Below are positions 1-9,850 of a DNA stretch of 64,000 nt, piece by piece (position 1 is the stretch's first letter; the number at the start of each line of letters is the position of its first letter). A model generated the notes under the pieces. That model was given only the letters and a program-made list of their open reading frames with translations. It did no database searches and was not told where the DNA came from. The stretch spans positions 82,147 through 146,146 of the forward strand of contig WNNJ02000623.1 in assembly GCA_012934845.2 (NCBI GenBank). Reading direction: 5' to 3'. Source of the stretch: Pomphorhynchus laevis (Eukaryota; Acanthocephala; Palaeacanthocephala; Echinorhynchida; Pomphorhynchidae). A program made the translations under genes and the position numbers.

Positions 1-330
1 TATCATCTGGAATTGATTTATCGACGGAATATCATCACGATATCATCGTTCCGAGGTAATTTTTTAATTCCTTCAAAAGATCATCATTGCTGAATTCAAC
101 GGTAGATAAACCTTTTCCAAATGATATCTCTGTGTTAGGGGAATGACAAAAGTGTTCTGAGATCGATACCCCGGCATTAATGGAGAAATATTTTGCAAAC
201 TATTTGGTTATATTACTAGAAGTCATAATAATATTCTCGTCAATTCGTAATTGGGGACATTCGGTTGATAAGGTGCCACGAGGGAGTAAAATTCTAAAGG
301 TCTTCTAAGGATTGTGATGAGAAGAGTGAC
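1..330 (-). mobile_element. LINE ORF2 linker fragment
   Basis: On the minus strand, from about 197 down to 75, an open stretch reads AKYFSINAGVSISEHF and then a segment ending SNDDLLKELKN. This has the look of the linker between the endonuclease and reverse transcriptase of CR1/Jockey-like ORF2 (an aromatic YF segment followed by a helix just before the RT fingers). No RT or endonuclease motif is present, so the family cannot be fixed. It could be the inverted 5' part of the LINE-E copy on the plus strand at 1069-1975, a common outcome of twin priming, later split by the D3 piece. Confidence 0.4.
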
Positions 331-461
331 AGAGGGTAGAAATAAATATGTATTTTTTTACTTTTTCGAGAGCTGTTAATTTATTTCTGTGTAATAGATA
401 AATTTCAAAGGATAATTTGCCCTTTTCAATAATCGTGAAATGATTATTGAAATAATCATTA

Positions 462-1068
462 CTTTAATACTTTAGTCTGGAGAAATGACGAATAATCATT
501 AGCATTGATGTTGCAAGGCGTAGAGGAACGAGCCAGGATTGAGTTAAAAGTATGCCAGAGAGTCTTAGAGTTGAATGAAGTGATTATTTTATGCTGCCAG
601 AAGGAGTTGCATTTGGTACGTAGTAGGTTGAGATGAGACCGGCGAAGAGCAAGATAGGAATCACGGAAAGACGGAGTGATCGAGCGGAAATCGCGTCTGA
701 GAGAGCGGTGATAGACTCGAAAAGCATGGCGGAGTCGACGCTTTGAGAGTAGGCATTGGATGTCAAACCATGGGGCACGGTGCAAGCGACGGTGTGGGTG
801 AGATTTGAAGGGCAAGAGAATATCGAGAGTGGATGTGAGTTCAGAGTCGAAAAGAAAGGCGAGATCGTGAGGAGATGAATATGTTATTGTGGGTAATGAT
901 AGAGACGATTTGAGTAAGGCAGAGCGGAGAAGGGAAAGGTCAAGATTTCTCCAAGGGCGACGTAGGATTGTAGGTGTGTGAGGAAGGGTGTGGTTGCGAG
1001 CGAGATCAAGTGTGATAAGAAAGTGATCGGATAGACCAGGATCAGAGATGGACAGTGAGGTGTAAACG
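462..1068 (-). mobile_element. LINE-D3, internal ORF2 fragment (L2-like)
   Basis: A minus-strand piece of LINE-D ORF2. It starts at the last endonuclease motif (SISDPGLSDHF, the SDH triad), runs through the RRPWRNLDLS spacer and the basic segment LSKRRLRHAFRVYHR, and stops before the RT fingers. It has no D 3' end. Its frame is open where the other two D copies share a stop: it reads RAPWFDIQC with a Trp codon. It is therefore closer to the working ancestor in this stretch. It abuts LINE-E at about 1068, so the junction probably comes from rearrangement rather than normal 5' truncation. Confidence 0.75.
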
Positions 1069-1975
1069 TTTAGATTTGCAGACGATCTAAAGATTAGGTC
1101 GATCATTAGAAGTCCTGATGATCGAGTATCTTTACAAAATGATCTAAACTCTCTGATCAAGTTGTGCAATTCTACCGGACTAAAGTTGAATGTTGATAAA
1201 TGTGTCCTCATGCAACTAGGTCGCCCTATTGAATTTCTAAGGTACTATATTGGAGATATTGTCTTAAAGGAAGTGTCTCATCATAAGGATTTAGGGATTA
1301 TTGTCCATCGATCCTTGAAAACAAAGTTGAACACCGACTTCTTTCTAGGTAAAGCTACTAGGGCGTTATATTATATTAAAAATGCATTCATCAGGTTAAG
1401 CTGTCATATGTGCAAGAGGTTATTCATCTCCACCGTCAGGCCACACTTGGAGTACTGCATTCAGGCTTGTTTTCCTGTCACTAAGCAAAAACTATTAGAC
1501 CTGGAGTATATTCTTAGGCGCGGATCGAGGCTCTGTATTGGCTTAAGTGGCATTGACTATTATGTACGTCTAAGTCGTATTGGGATGTTGTCGGTCCGTG
1601 AGAGGTTCATATCCTTGGAAATGCTATGTCTATGGCATATGTCGAATGATGCGGTGGGTTATCCCACCGATGTAATCACTAGGCGGGTAGGTCAGTTGCG
1701 GCGACAAAGCAAAGTCTTGTATAAATTTGGATTTGGCAGATTACCAAAAGTGTATAGACTCCCGAGGAGAGGAATTAACATGTGGAATTCGTTGTCTGAG
1801 GAAGTCGTTGCAGCCCCCAGTTTGAAAACGTTTAAATCACGATGCTACAAATGGATACGTACACAATGCCGCTATTCAACACTACCACTGGAATACCCTA
1901 ATTAGCTACGTTGACTGACTATTTGCTTTTCTTCTTTTTTTGGACTCTGCCTGAATAGCCTTTTTGCTTTGGTAT
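1069..1975 (+). mobile_element. LINE-E, 5'-truncated 3' half (CR1-like RT)
   Basis: The frame is open from 1075 to the stop at 1905 and begins exactly in the RT catalytic box (FADDLKI). It continues through the GLKLNVDKC strand, the HHKDLGIIV strand, the thumb (RPHLEYCIQ, ILRRGSRLC) and the C-terminal GINMWNSLSEEVV block that ends CR1/Jockey-like proteins. No fingers or endonuclease are present, as expected of a 5'-truncated LINE. The 3' UTR is short and runs into the (ATTC)n tail shared with LINE-F at about 1980. The sequence differs clearly from the C and A families, so E is its own family. Confidence 0.75.
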
Positions 1976-1978
1976 GTA

Positions 1979-2384
1979 TTCATTCATTCATTCAAGATCC
2001 TTTATTTATCAAAAAACCCAAATAGCGGATATCTTCGCTATTTGTAAGACTCATTCTACAAATTGATAACAATATAGAGAAAATAAATAGCCCAAATAAA
2101 TAGTATTTTGATATTTGGAACACGAACTACTATGAAGACGCGAAGTTTATTTTCCACATGAATTTATCTAATCAAGAGCCCAGTAGAGAGAGCTATTTTT
2201 TAGATGTTCTGTCCTACAACAAGCTGTTGCCCACTTACGATTTGATCGTAGAGCAGCTGAGTATAAATGATTATTGGTGTGACATAAATAAGACTTCAGT
2301 AAGCGTTTGAAGAATGTTCGAGTTTGCCTTTTTCTTGAAAACATTGACTAGAATTGCATCAAATGTAGGCAACTCCCATCCACA
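1979..2384 (-). mobile_element. LINE-F 3' end with (GAAT)n tail
   Basis: This is the end of the LINE-F copy whose RT lies at 6696-8175; the two parts were separated by insertion of LINE-A-minus. On the minus strand, stretches such as WELPTFDAILVNVFKKK and SAALRSNRKWATACC look like the last part of a LINE ORF2, followed by a stop, a 3' UTR and a GAAT repeat tail at about 1980-1996. The link to the RT part rests on position, orientation and the order of the pieces, not on an intact copy in the window. Confidence 0.5.
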
Positions 2385-2458
2385 TATTATTATACATTCA
2401 ACAACATACGAGCATTAGCTCAAATAGCTGGCTCACAATAAGTTCGTAAATAAATTAA

Positions 2459-5408
2459 TTAGTTATTAAAATAAGGAAATGCAACACGAAACATTACTTG
2501 ATCCATTCGTAGTCTTCTTTTAAAAGTATTAAGTGAACTGCATCCAACGGTGTCTGCATCAAGGTTGTTCCAAAGCTCAACAATTCTTCTATCAAATTGC
2601 ATCGCGCCCAATTTCTGTACCATGTTTCTTCGAATAGTTAAAGAATGACCGCGAAGAACATTTGAAGCACGTAGTTGAACCCTACTCCGAAAAGGGTGAT
2701 GAGGACGTTGGAATAAATGCCAAACAAGGCAAATATCCATGTACCGACGGGTCCATGTGACGGTCTCAAGTCCTAATGATCTCAGTCTGTCTTCATAAGG
2801 CAGCGACGCCAACGTTGGTGCTAGCTTTGTTGCCCTGCGAAGTACCTTTCTGATTTCTTATGTTCATGCACAGTACGTGGGTATACAACCGGAGCTGCAT
2901 ATAAAAGTCTACTCAATACATGTGCTAAAATCAGAGGCCGAAGAGCAGTCGGATTAATGCGAACAAACGCGCGTCGAATCATACCTATCATTTTATTGGA
3001 GTTGGCACAAGCTTGATCAGTGTGCTTTTTAGTTGATAAATTAGAGGTAACCCATACTCCTAAATCTTTGTAACTATCGACACTTTCCACAATACAGCCC
3101 TTATATGTGTAACAAGCTGATGTTAGTTGCTTGCGAGCATTACCAATAATACGCATGTGTTTGCATTTCGAAACATTTATAACAAGCTTGTTTGACGCCG
3201 CCCACAACTCCACATTGTCTATGTCAGTTTGCAAATTATCAACATCCTCACATGAATGAATGGGCCGCCATATTTTTAAGTCATCTGCATACAAACATGA
3301 TCGAGAGCGAATGCACCCAGGCAAATCGTTAACATAAATGCTGAATAAAAGCGGACCCAAAACTGAACCTTGAGGTACTCCAATATGACATTCTCTAGAC
3401 ACAGACAATGACCAATCGACAAGTACTCGAAAGCAACGATCACGAAGAAATTCTCTAATCCAATCAACTATTATGTTTGGGAGTCCAGTATTGACAAGTT
3501 TCTGAAGAAGTAGACCATGATCTACTCTATCAAAAGCTTTAGAAAAGTCGAAGAATATAATGTCTGTATCGGTAAAATGTATCTTATTCGCTGTCCAATC
3601 AAGATGAGCATCAAGCAAATTTGAAACAGTTGAATAACCCTCCCGAAATCCGTGCTGATTAGGGACTAAAATTTTTCCTACACGAAAAAACTCAACCATG
3701 TAGCGATGCACAAACCTCTCCAACACTCTACAGCAAATGCAGGTAATGCTCACCGGCCTATAATTCTCGACGGAAGAGCGATCTCCCTTCTTGAAGTAGG
3801 GAAGAACAATTGACTGCTTCCACACATTAGGAAGAGATCTTTCCAAGATTGACTGGCGAAAAATTGCACAGAGAGGAACGCAAATTGAGCCTGCTAATCT
3901 GCACAGATAAACAGAAGGTAGTAAGTAACAACCTCTTGAATTATTTGCTTTTAGACGGCGTAATTCGGAATAGACTTTAGCTGGCGTTATCAAATTGTCA
4001 AGGTCCAACTCAAGACACGTGTCAGAGTAAGTGTTCAGCACACTAGATTCCATACAAAAAGTTTGATGTTCATTTGCGGGCTCTACTGAAGTGCAATAGT
4101 GTGCCGCAAACTCTTCAGCTAGGTCATTCGCAGAAATGTCATAGAAGTAGTGACAAATCGAAGAATCAACAGCTCCCCTGCTTGATAGGTACTGAAAAAA
4201 GACCTTTAAATCGTATTTACACTTGTAGCTAATGCATTCTCAAATGCACACCGCTTCTTTCTCTTCAATGAATTGAATAAATTTCTTGCCTGTTTAAAAA
4301 CATCATAACTACACTCCCCAACTTTGTAGCGATTGAAGATCAAATTACGAGTCCTCAATGTTGAACGTAACTCAGAATCGAACCAGGGAGAATCTTTTCG
4401 ACGTGTCATGCTTCTAAGTGGAGAGAATAAAATAAGCAGCGACTCTAAGGTTCTCTGAAAGTAATTCCACGCGCCGTGTACTCCAACAACAGCGGGATCT
4501 GGCCAGGAAGCTGTTGAAAGTATTGACTTAATTGCATCTGTGTTGGTTTTGAAAGCATTAACCACTTGATTTTCACGCGGACCTCGAGTTTCTTCTTGAA
4601 ACCTTAGCCTAATGATCACTACGCAATGATCAGACATACCGATCGGGGCATCATAACGGATAGCGTTAATAATCTCACTGTTCGAAGATAAACATACATC
4701 TAATAGAGATCTACTGTTGCAAGCAAAACGAGTGTAATTTTGGACATGCTGAGTTAAACCACAATAGATGATACACTCCAGAAGGTCATAGGAAGCATGG
4801 TCACAAGTAGGAAAAGCCGTATACGAATTCCAATCAACCGAAGGCATATTCAAGTCACCTAGTATTAAAACATTGGAGGTACATTTAGAATAAAGTTCTA
4901 CTTCCCCAATCAGTTTATCTGTGGCTGCCAAGAGTGAACTATATACTATCCCCAGAACAAGCGGAGCGGTATGCATGAATTTTACCCGACACCACAAACT
5001 TTCGACTTTATCAGAAGTGCTAAGAACAGTTACTTTCACATCGTTGCTCACATAAAGAATAACACCTCCACCTCTTCCACTTTTACGATCACTGCGGAAA
5101 ACCAGATAACCAGGGATGGAGACTTCATTATCAACAATATCACCATATAGCCATGATTCTGTGATAGCAAGTAATTTAGGACGAATTAACTTAACTCTAT
5201 ATCTCAGTTCATCTATCTTCGATATAAGACTGCGAACATTACCATGGAGTATTTCACAATGCCCCAACATACCTCTGGGAGTATTCCTATCACCCCTTAC
5301 ACATCCTAATAACCCGGACGCTAAACCATTTAGACTCTGATAGGCAGAGTAGACGAGCCCGTTTCGATTACAGAATGCACGCGAGGCGACATGACTAGTG
5401 GGCTCCAA
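2459..5408 (-). pseudogene. LINE-A ORF2: endonuclease and reverse transcriptase (two frameshifts)
   Basis: The protein would nick target DNA and copy the element's RNA at the nick. The N-terminal part (5408-4206) is an APE-like endonuclease with the ordered motifs HGNVRS, ITESWL, GDLNMPS and GMSDH. The RT (4053-2821) has FFDFSKAFDRVDH, GVPQGSVLGPLLF and the catalytic YADDLKIW. The C-terminal block WNNLDADTV...FKRRL ends at 2459. A one-base loss near 4215, relative to the plus copy, ends the first frame early. A second frameshift near 2840 separates the thumb from the C-terminus. Translation may begin at the ATG of MLGHCEILHGNVRS, because the longer frame starts inside ORF1. About 980 residues if unbroken, usual for CR1-like ORF2. 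Confidence 0.85.
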
Positions 5409-6695
5409 CTCAGCCGGGTGCGTCGCTTCACAATCTGAAAATTTTTCACATAGAGATTTGTTTCTCCTTTAGCAACACGAGATGCTAGTTCCTCTTTAAC
5501 CTTCGATAATTTTTTTCGTTCTGATACATCAAGATCTTTCAGCAGTCGAATATTAGACCCTTTGAGACGGAACGAGTTTCGCAACATTAAGGTAGCATGA
5601 AGTTGGTTATGGAAGACAGCTTTGAGTAGTCGGGGTTTATTATTTAAAGCATTGCGCTTACCTAGGCGGAAAAGAGCGACAAGTTTAACTTTTTGGACTG
5701 TGTCATTGTCACAGGAGCCAAGTACATGTGTCAGAATAGATCTCAAACTCTGAATGTCGTCATTCAGTCGTGCTTGCGCATTCTCGAATATAGACTCGGG
5801 CACATTAGCTAGAATAACTGAGCATCCTCTATTATATATACGCCTATTTGAGATCACCCTATCGAGACCATCACAGGACACAGCAGAATGTGTATCTGTA
5901 CATGCACGTAAGCTGGGTATTTGAGTATCCGTTTTAACAATATTCCGCACGCTATATAAGTCTGTCTCGGTATGTGAATCATGAGACTCTAAAGAACTTG
6001 ATGGTGACATCAAAGTGACGTGTGCGTTGCCCGAGGAAACGCACTGACCATCTTTGTTTGAGATTGTACGAAATGTCGCATTGTGAGCATTCGACATCTT
6101 CGGTGTATCACTTTGTGAAATCGCTTCATCAGACAGAATATATTTCGAGACTTCGTCATACGGTCTTGACACTGAATTTGGAGTTGAATAGGAAGAACGC
6201 AAATATCCCCACTTCTAAATATGGGATGCTACAGGTCCATCGCTGCCGACATGAGCGCCAGTTGTTCGAGTTCGGTTGTCAATATGTAAAGCAATATTGG
6301 GAGAAGGACGATCAACGACAACGCATGTAGTCATATCGTTCGTAGTCTGTGATACTTTAGGGACTGTATTTTCAGCAATTTGTTGCAATTTGCGATCGTT
6401 TGTATTCTCATCATGGGGAATCACACAGGCAGTCGTATCATCCCCAACCTGCGCATCCACAGGAACTATATTTTTAAGGGGATGTTGAGCTTTGGAAGAG
6501 GATATTTTATCGTCCATGAGAACGGTTCGACTGAGAGATTGGTTATGTGCTTCTTCAAATTCGACTAAACGTCTTCTCAAAATATTAAGCTCTTTCACAG
6601 CACAAAAGCCACATAAATAAGCATCATCGGAATTCTTTTTTAACTTGATCATACAAATAGTGGTCCAGGTGTCACACAAATCATTCGAACACTCG
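5330..6695 (-). pseudogene. LINE-A ORF1: PHD-like finger plus RRM-like nucleic-acid-binding protein
   Basis: ORF1 of CR1-like elements binds the element RNA. Here the 5' part has a half-PHD pattern (CSNDLCDTW, then YLCGFC about 20 residues later). The second part has the RRM-like block VILANVPES...LFRLGKRN...PRLLKAVF...KDLDVSERKKL and a basic end NFQIVKRRTRLSW. A TAG codon (6203-6205) lies in frame between the halves, 161 and 290 codons long, and the plus copy has the same TAG. The start is missing because the copy is 5'-truncated. The end overlaps the start of ORF2 in another frame, which suggests coupled or frameshifted translation in the live element. Confidence 0.8.
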
Positions 6696-8175
6696 CTCAA
6701 TCAATATTGATTGAGCTTTACTGTGAATTCTCACAAGCATACTATGCTCTCTTTGGGACAATGTGCAAAAAGTTGGATAACCGTACGTAAGGATCGAGAG
6801 TATGCATGAATTTTAAAATAGAACTAATTGATCCTGGCAAGCTCCTTATCGTTTTAATTCACGAAGAAAATACATACGAGTTGCGCTTGTTTTCTTGACG
6901 TTACGAATATGCTTTCTCCAAGATAGGTTAGATTGAAATGTTAAACCTAAGATTTTCAATTCAGTTACTCTGGTTAGATCAAAATTAGGAAGTTCGTCTA
7001 CAAGGATGGATGACTTTAACGACAATAAAATTAATTTGGACTTGGCCCTATTGAGACATGGGCAGTTTATATTACATTATTTGAGTAGATTTTCCACTTC
7101 GATTTCTACGACTTTGTTAGAATGATATTGGGAGCTTGCAATAGTAATGATCGTCAGATCATCTGCATACTTAATACATAAAGAACTAGAGCAGTTAGCT
7201 GGAAAATCGCTCATAAATATACTAAAAAGTAGTGGTGAGATAACACTGCATTTTGGTACACCGCAGCTGTTTTTTCTCTATGAAGATTTCAAACCTAAAT
7301 GCTTAACACATTGTTGTCTATCATACAGGTATGATGACAAAAACCTTATCTGCCAGTTTAGAAAACCGCAACTTTTTAACTTTTCTAACAGTAGAGGAAA
7401 TCTAACAGAGTCAAATGCTTTACTGATATCAGCTTGAATTAATTGAACGATCGGGTATTTTCCTGAATCTAGATGATCTAGACAAAATTAATGAATACTA
7501 AGCAAAGCGTCACTTGTACTTCTGCCAGACCGGAATGCATATTGGTGATTGTAAATAGCTTGAAGAAATATATTAGTAATTCTCCTTTTGAAAATTATTT
7601 CAAGCAACTTTGAAAGTGCTGGAATGAGCGTTATAGGTCTAAAGCTATGTTCTGATATATTCATGGAACCTTTTGGAACAAGAACAACTTCTGACAAGTT
7701 CAAGCATTTTGCGATAACTCCATCTTTAAACATAATATTAAAGAAGCGCGATAACGGTTCTGCAATGGATTCACTTAAAAACTTTAGAACCCACGTAGGT
7801 GGTCCTGGACCGCAAGTTTTTGATGACGACATTTTTAATAGGGTTTGACACACTTCATCAACAGATGTTAAGTCGTTATTATTTTAGGATATTGACGGTA
7901 AAGGAATTGTGTATGGCAGTTCATTATTTAAAGGGCACAATGACTCATTTATAACGTCTAATGTTCTTTGAAGATCTGTCGTTGAAAGATGTGATAAGAG
8001 AGAATTTGATGAAGAGCATTTTAGAGAACCTACACCTTTCCAAAATTGTAAACCGCGAGAACTACCTAATTTATTTTCCGCGTAATTGCGTTTTGTTTTA
8101 ACAATTTCTATCGATAGTTTTTTAGAAACTCTATTGGATATATCTACGTTATTTTTATTATGATCGACTTGAATC
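6696..8175 (-). mobile_element. LINE-F RT part (CR1/Jockey-like), interrupted by LINE-A
   Basis: Minus-strand ORF2 of a distinct LINE. From 8175 downward come a linker (GLQFWKGVGS, then SVDEVCQTLLKM), RT fingers (SSSKTCGPGPPTWVLK, FRPITLIPALSKLLE, YAFRSGRSTSDALLS), the palm box GVPKCSVISPLLF at about 7262, the catalytic KYADDLTIIT at about 7170, and thumb sequence ILTYGYPTFCTLSQ near 6770. The frame is broken by several stops. The sequence stops at the LINE-A insertion and its C-terminus resumes left of A at about 2384. It is the oldest-looking element in this cluster, as it is both decayed and used as an insertion target. Confidence 0.75.
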
Positions 8176-8399
8176 TGCAGTTATCATGATTAGAATAATA
8201 TTGGAATAACAATTATAATTTTTTAACGATAAATCAATTTATTACGCAAAAAAATGTTAGTTTGTAAAAATGTTAGTTTGTAGTTATATTAAATACGTAG
8301 ACTCAGTTAGCTGATTTAATTTAATAAAACATAAAGAAAGATGAGAAAAATGTGAAAAAAATTGTTCAATAAAGATCTTCTGCAAAATCTTTTCCATGT
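8176..8399. other. AT-rich spacer with one PLE-tail motif
   Basis: No coding sequence seen. At 8294-8315 it contains the motif TACGTAGACTCAGTTAGCTG that recurs at the ends of Penelope-like sequences at 44.8, 45.3, 53.4 and 54.8 kb, so a short PLE 3'-end relic lies here. Confidence 0.5.
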
Positions 8400-8830
8400 T
8401 TATTCCAGAGTCCTAGCGTAGACCGGAAAATTATAAGTTGAACGACTGGCTCGAACACACATAGACGTCGCTTTCGCTAGTGCAAAACTTATTTGGCATC
8501 TTAAATGTTTAATGGTTTCGTTGTAATTCCTCGATAGTCTTGAAATTTGTTTTAGAACACATTGGGTTGATAAACCAAGTGCACCATTTGCTGCAATCAC
8601 AATCGGGTAAAAAGTTGCCCGTTCATAAAGTGCAATTCTCTCTCCATATTTACTTACTTTCCTTGATTCATGGTAATTGAATGGGTTTCCTATTCGGTCA
8701 GATGAGTACGACGGATCTAAGTTACTGAAAATACAAATGTCCATTAAGGAGCGCTCCGACAGATCACCATATAAACCATGACAGGCAACATCCACCCTTG
8801 CATTCTTATCCGTTGATGTAGCGGGATTGT
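8400..8830 (-). mobile_element. Relic of an unclassified retroelement, C-terminal nuclease-like domain
   Basis: A minus-strand stretch contains ESRKVSKYGERIALYERATF, then YPIVIAANGALG, and ends HLRCQISFALAKATSMCVRA. This order (E-x-KR-x-Y-x-x-R...E...F-x-P-hv...G-G...R-x-K-hSF) matches the C-terminal part of a poorly classified group of invertebrate RT proteins; that is recognition from memory, not a search. It sits head to head with the RT-like piece at 8864-9517, which fits the same group. Treated as a fossil fragment of uncertain class. Confidence 0.5.
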
Positions 8831-8863
8831 CGAAAACAACCTAATCACTCAAAGGTATCAAAT

Positions 8864-9517
8864 GTGGCTCCACCGATACAGAACGACATACTTTTGGTCA
8901 AAGCTGTGGTGTTGAAGCGGCCATTCATTCTGTTAGATGCAAGTAATGCTTTTAATAACGTAAATCGAAAGCTCGCCCAAATTTCTACGAAGACCATGAT
9001 CTGTATTTCTACGGGAGTAAAAATACAAGATCATGGTCTTCAAATTTTGGGGTCTGCAATTGGTGAGGAGGATTTTGTGTCAAATTTTTTACACATAAAA
9101 GTTGAAAATTGGGAGTTTATTTTGTCAAGATTAACTCTCGCAGCGAATGAATTTCCGCAGGAAGCCTACACAGCTCTCACACAAGCGCTTCAGTGTAAAT
9201 GGAATCATGTACAACGTACATGTAAAGTTAAGGGAGATGAATTCCTTTGACTTTCCGAAAAATTACGAACAGAAGTCTTACCAGTCATAACAGGAATAAA
9301 TCAAATGAGTAATAATGAGTTTCGAACTGTGACAATGCCACTTCGTTTCGGTGGTCTAGTAGTAATTGACCCAAAATTAAATCCTAATAGAAATTATGAC
9401 GATTCTATTCGAATATGTACACCCTTGTTAAATGGATTAAATGGAATTGATTTATTGGAAGAGCAAATAAAAATAAGAAAGCAAATAAGACAAGATAAAG
9501 ATAAGACAACATCGTTT
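8864..9517 (+). mobile_element. Relic of an unclassified retroelement, RT-like domain
   Basis: Plus-strand frames carry ILLDASNAFNNVNRKLA, an RT palm motif of the type xDASNAFNxxNR, and further on TMPLRFGGLVVIDP, the conserved tail of the same protein group. Residues rich in basic amino acids follow up to 9517, where LINE-D-plus ORF1 begins in the same reading frame. A short inverted repeat (8990-9008 with 9021-9040) lies inside. It is a broken fossil; its family could not be named. Confidence 0.5.
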
Positions 9518-9850
9518 ATGGGAGGACGTAAGAAAACAACTAAGACCGACACCAACTGTGGACAACTGCAAGTACAGTGCTCGATACACGACTGCAGCGT
9601 CTGGACAACAATCACCTGCGACAAAAATAAGGCTAAAGAAGACTTCGTATGTAGTTTTTGTGCAAACAAACTAATATGCAACCTTTCCAATAAGCACATA
9701 TCAACATCCAACACGTCAACTCAAACTGCCCCCGTCGTTTCTAATGTCCTTTCTCCACCCACCGACCCTGCCTCCATATTCACTTCCCATTCCATGTCAT
9801 CTTCACTCCCCGACACCCCGTCCCGTCCTTCCCGTCTCGTTTCTCAATAA
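9305..9850 (+). pseudogene. LINE-D-plus ORF1 N-terminus fused in frame to upstream RT relic
   Basis: One 181-codon frame joins the tail of the upstream RT relic to the D ORF1 beginning at the ATG at 9518. The D part has the half-PHD finger (CSIHDCSVW, then FVCSFCAN) and the stretch NKHISTSNTSTQTAPVVSN. From NKHIS onward it equals ORF1 of LINE-D-minus, but before that the two differ almost completely, including the finger. The frame stops at SRLVSQ, at the same place as in D-minus; the rest of ORF1 continues in another frame (LNKLHPSIKITSTN). The fusion is probably fortuitous, but it is open across the junction. Confidence 0.6.

Larger units (their letters stand above)
2385..6695 (-). mobile_element. 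LINE-A-minus, near full-length CR1-like retrotransposon
   Basis: A two-ORF non-LTR retrotransposon, a few percent different from LINE-A-plus (18286-22912) but inverted and shorter at the 5' end. The 3' end is a short ATAATA-type tail at about 2385. The 5' end is truncated in the ORF1 zinc finger, where it meets a perfect 20-bp palindrome at 6696-6715. It interrupts LINE-F: RT thumb sequence of F lies just right of it and the F C-terminus just left. ORF1 and ORF2 are listed separately. Confidence 0.88.
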
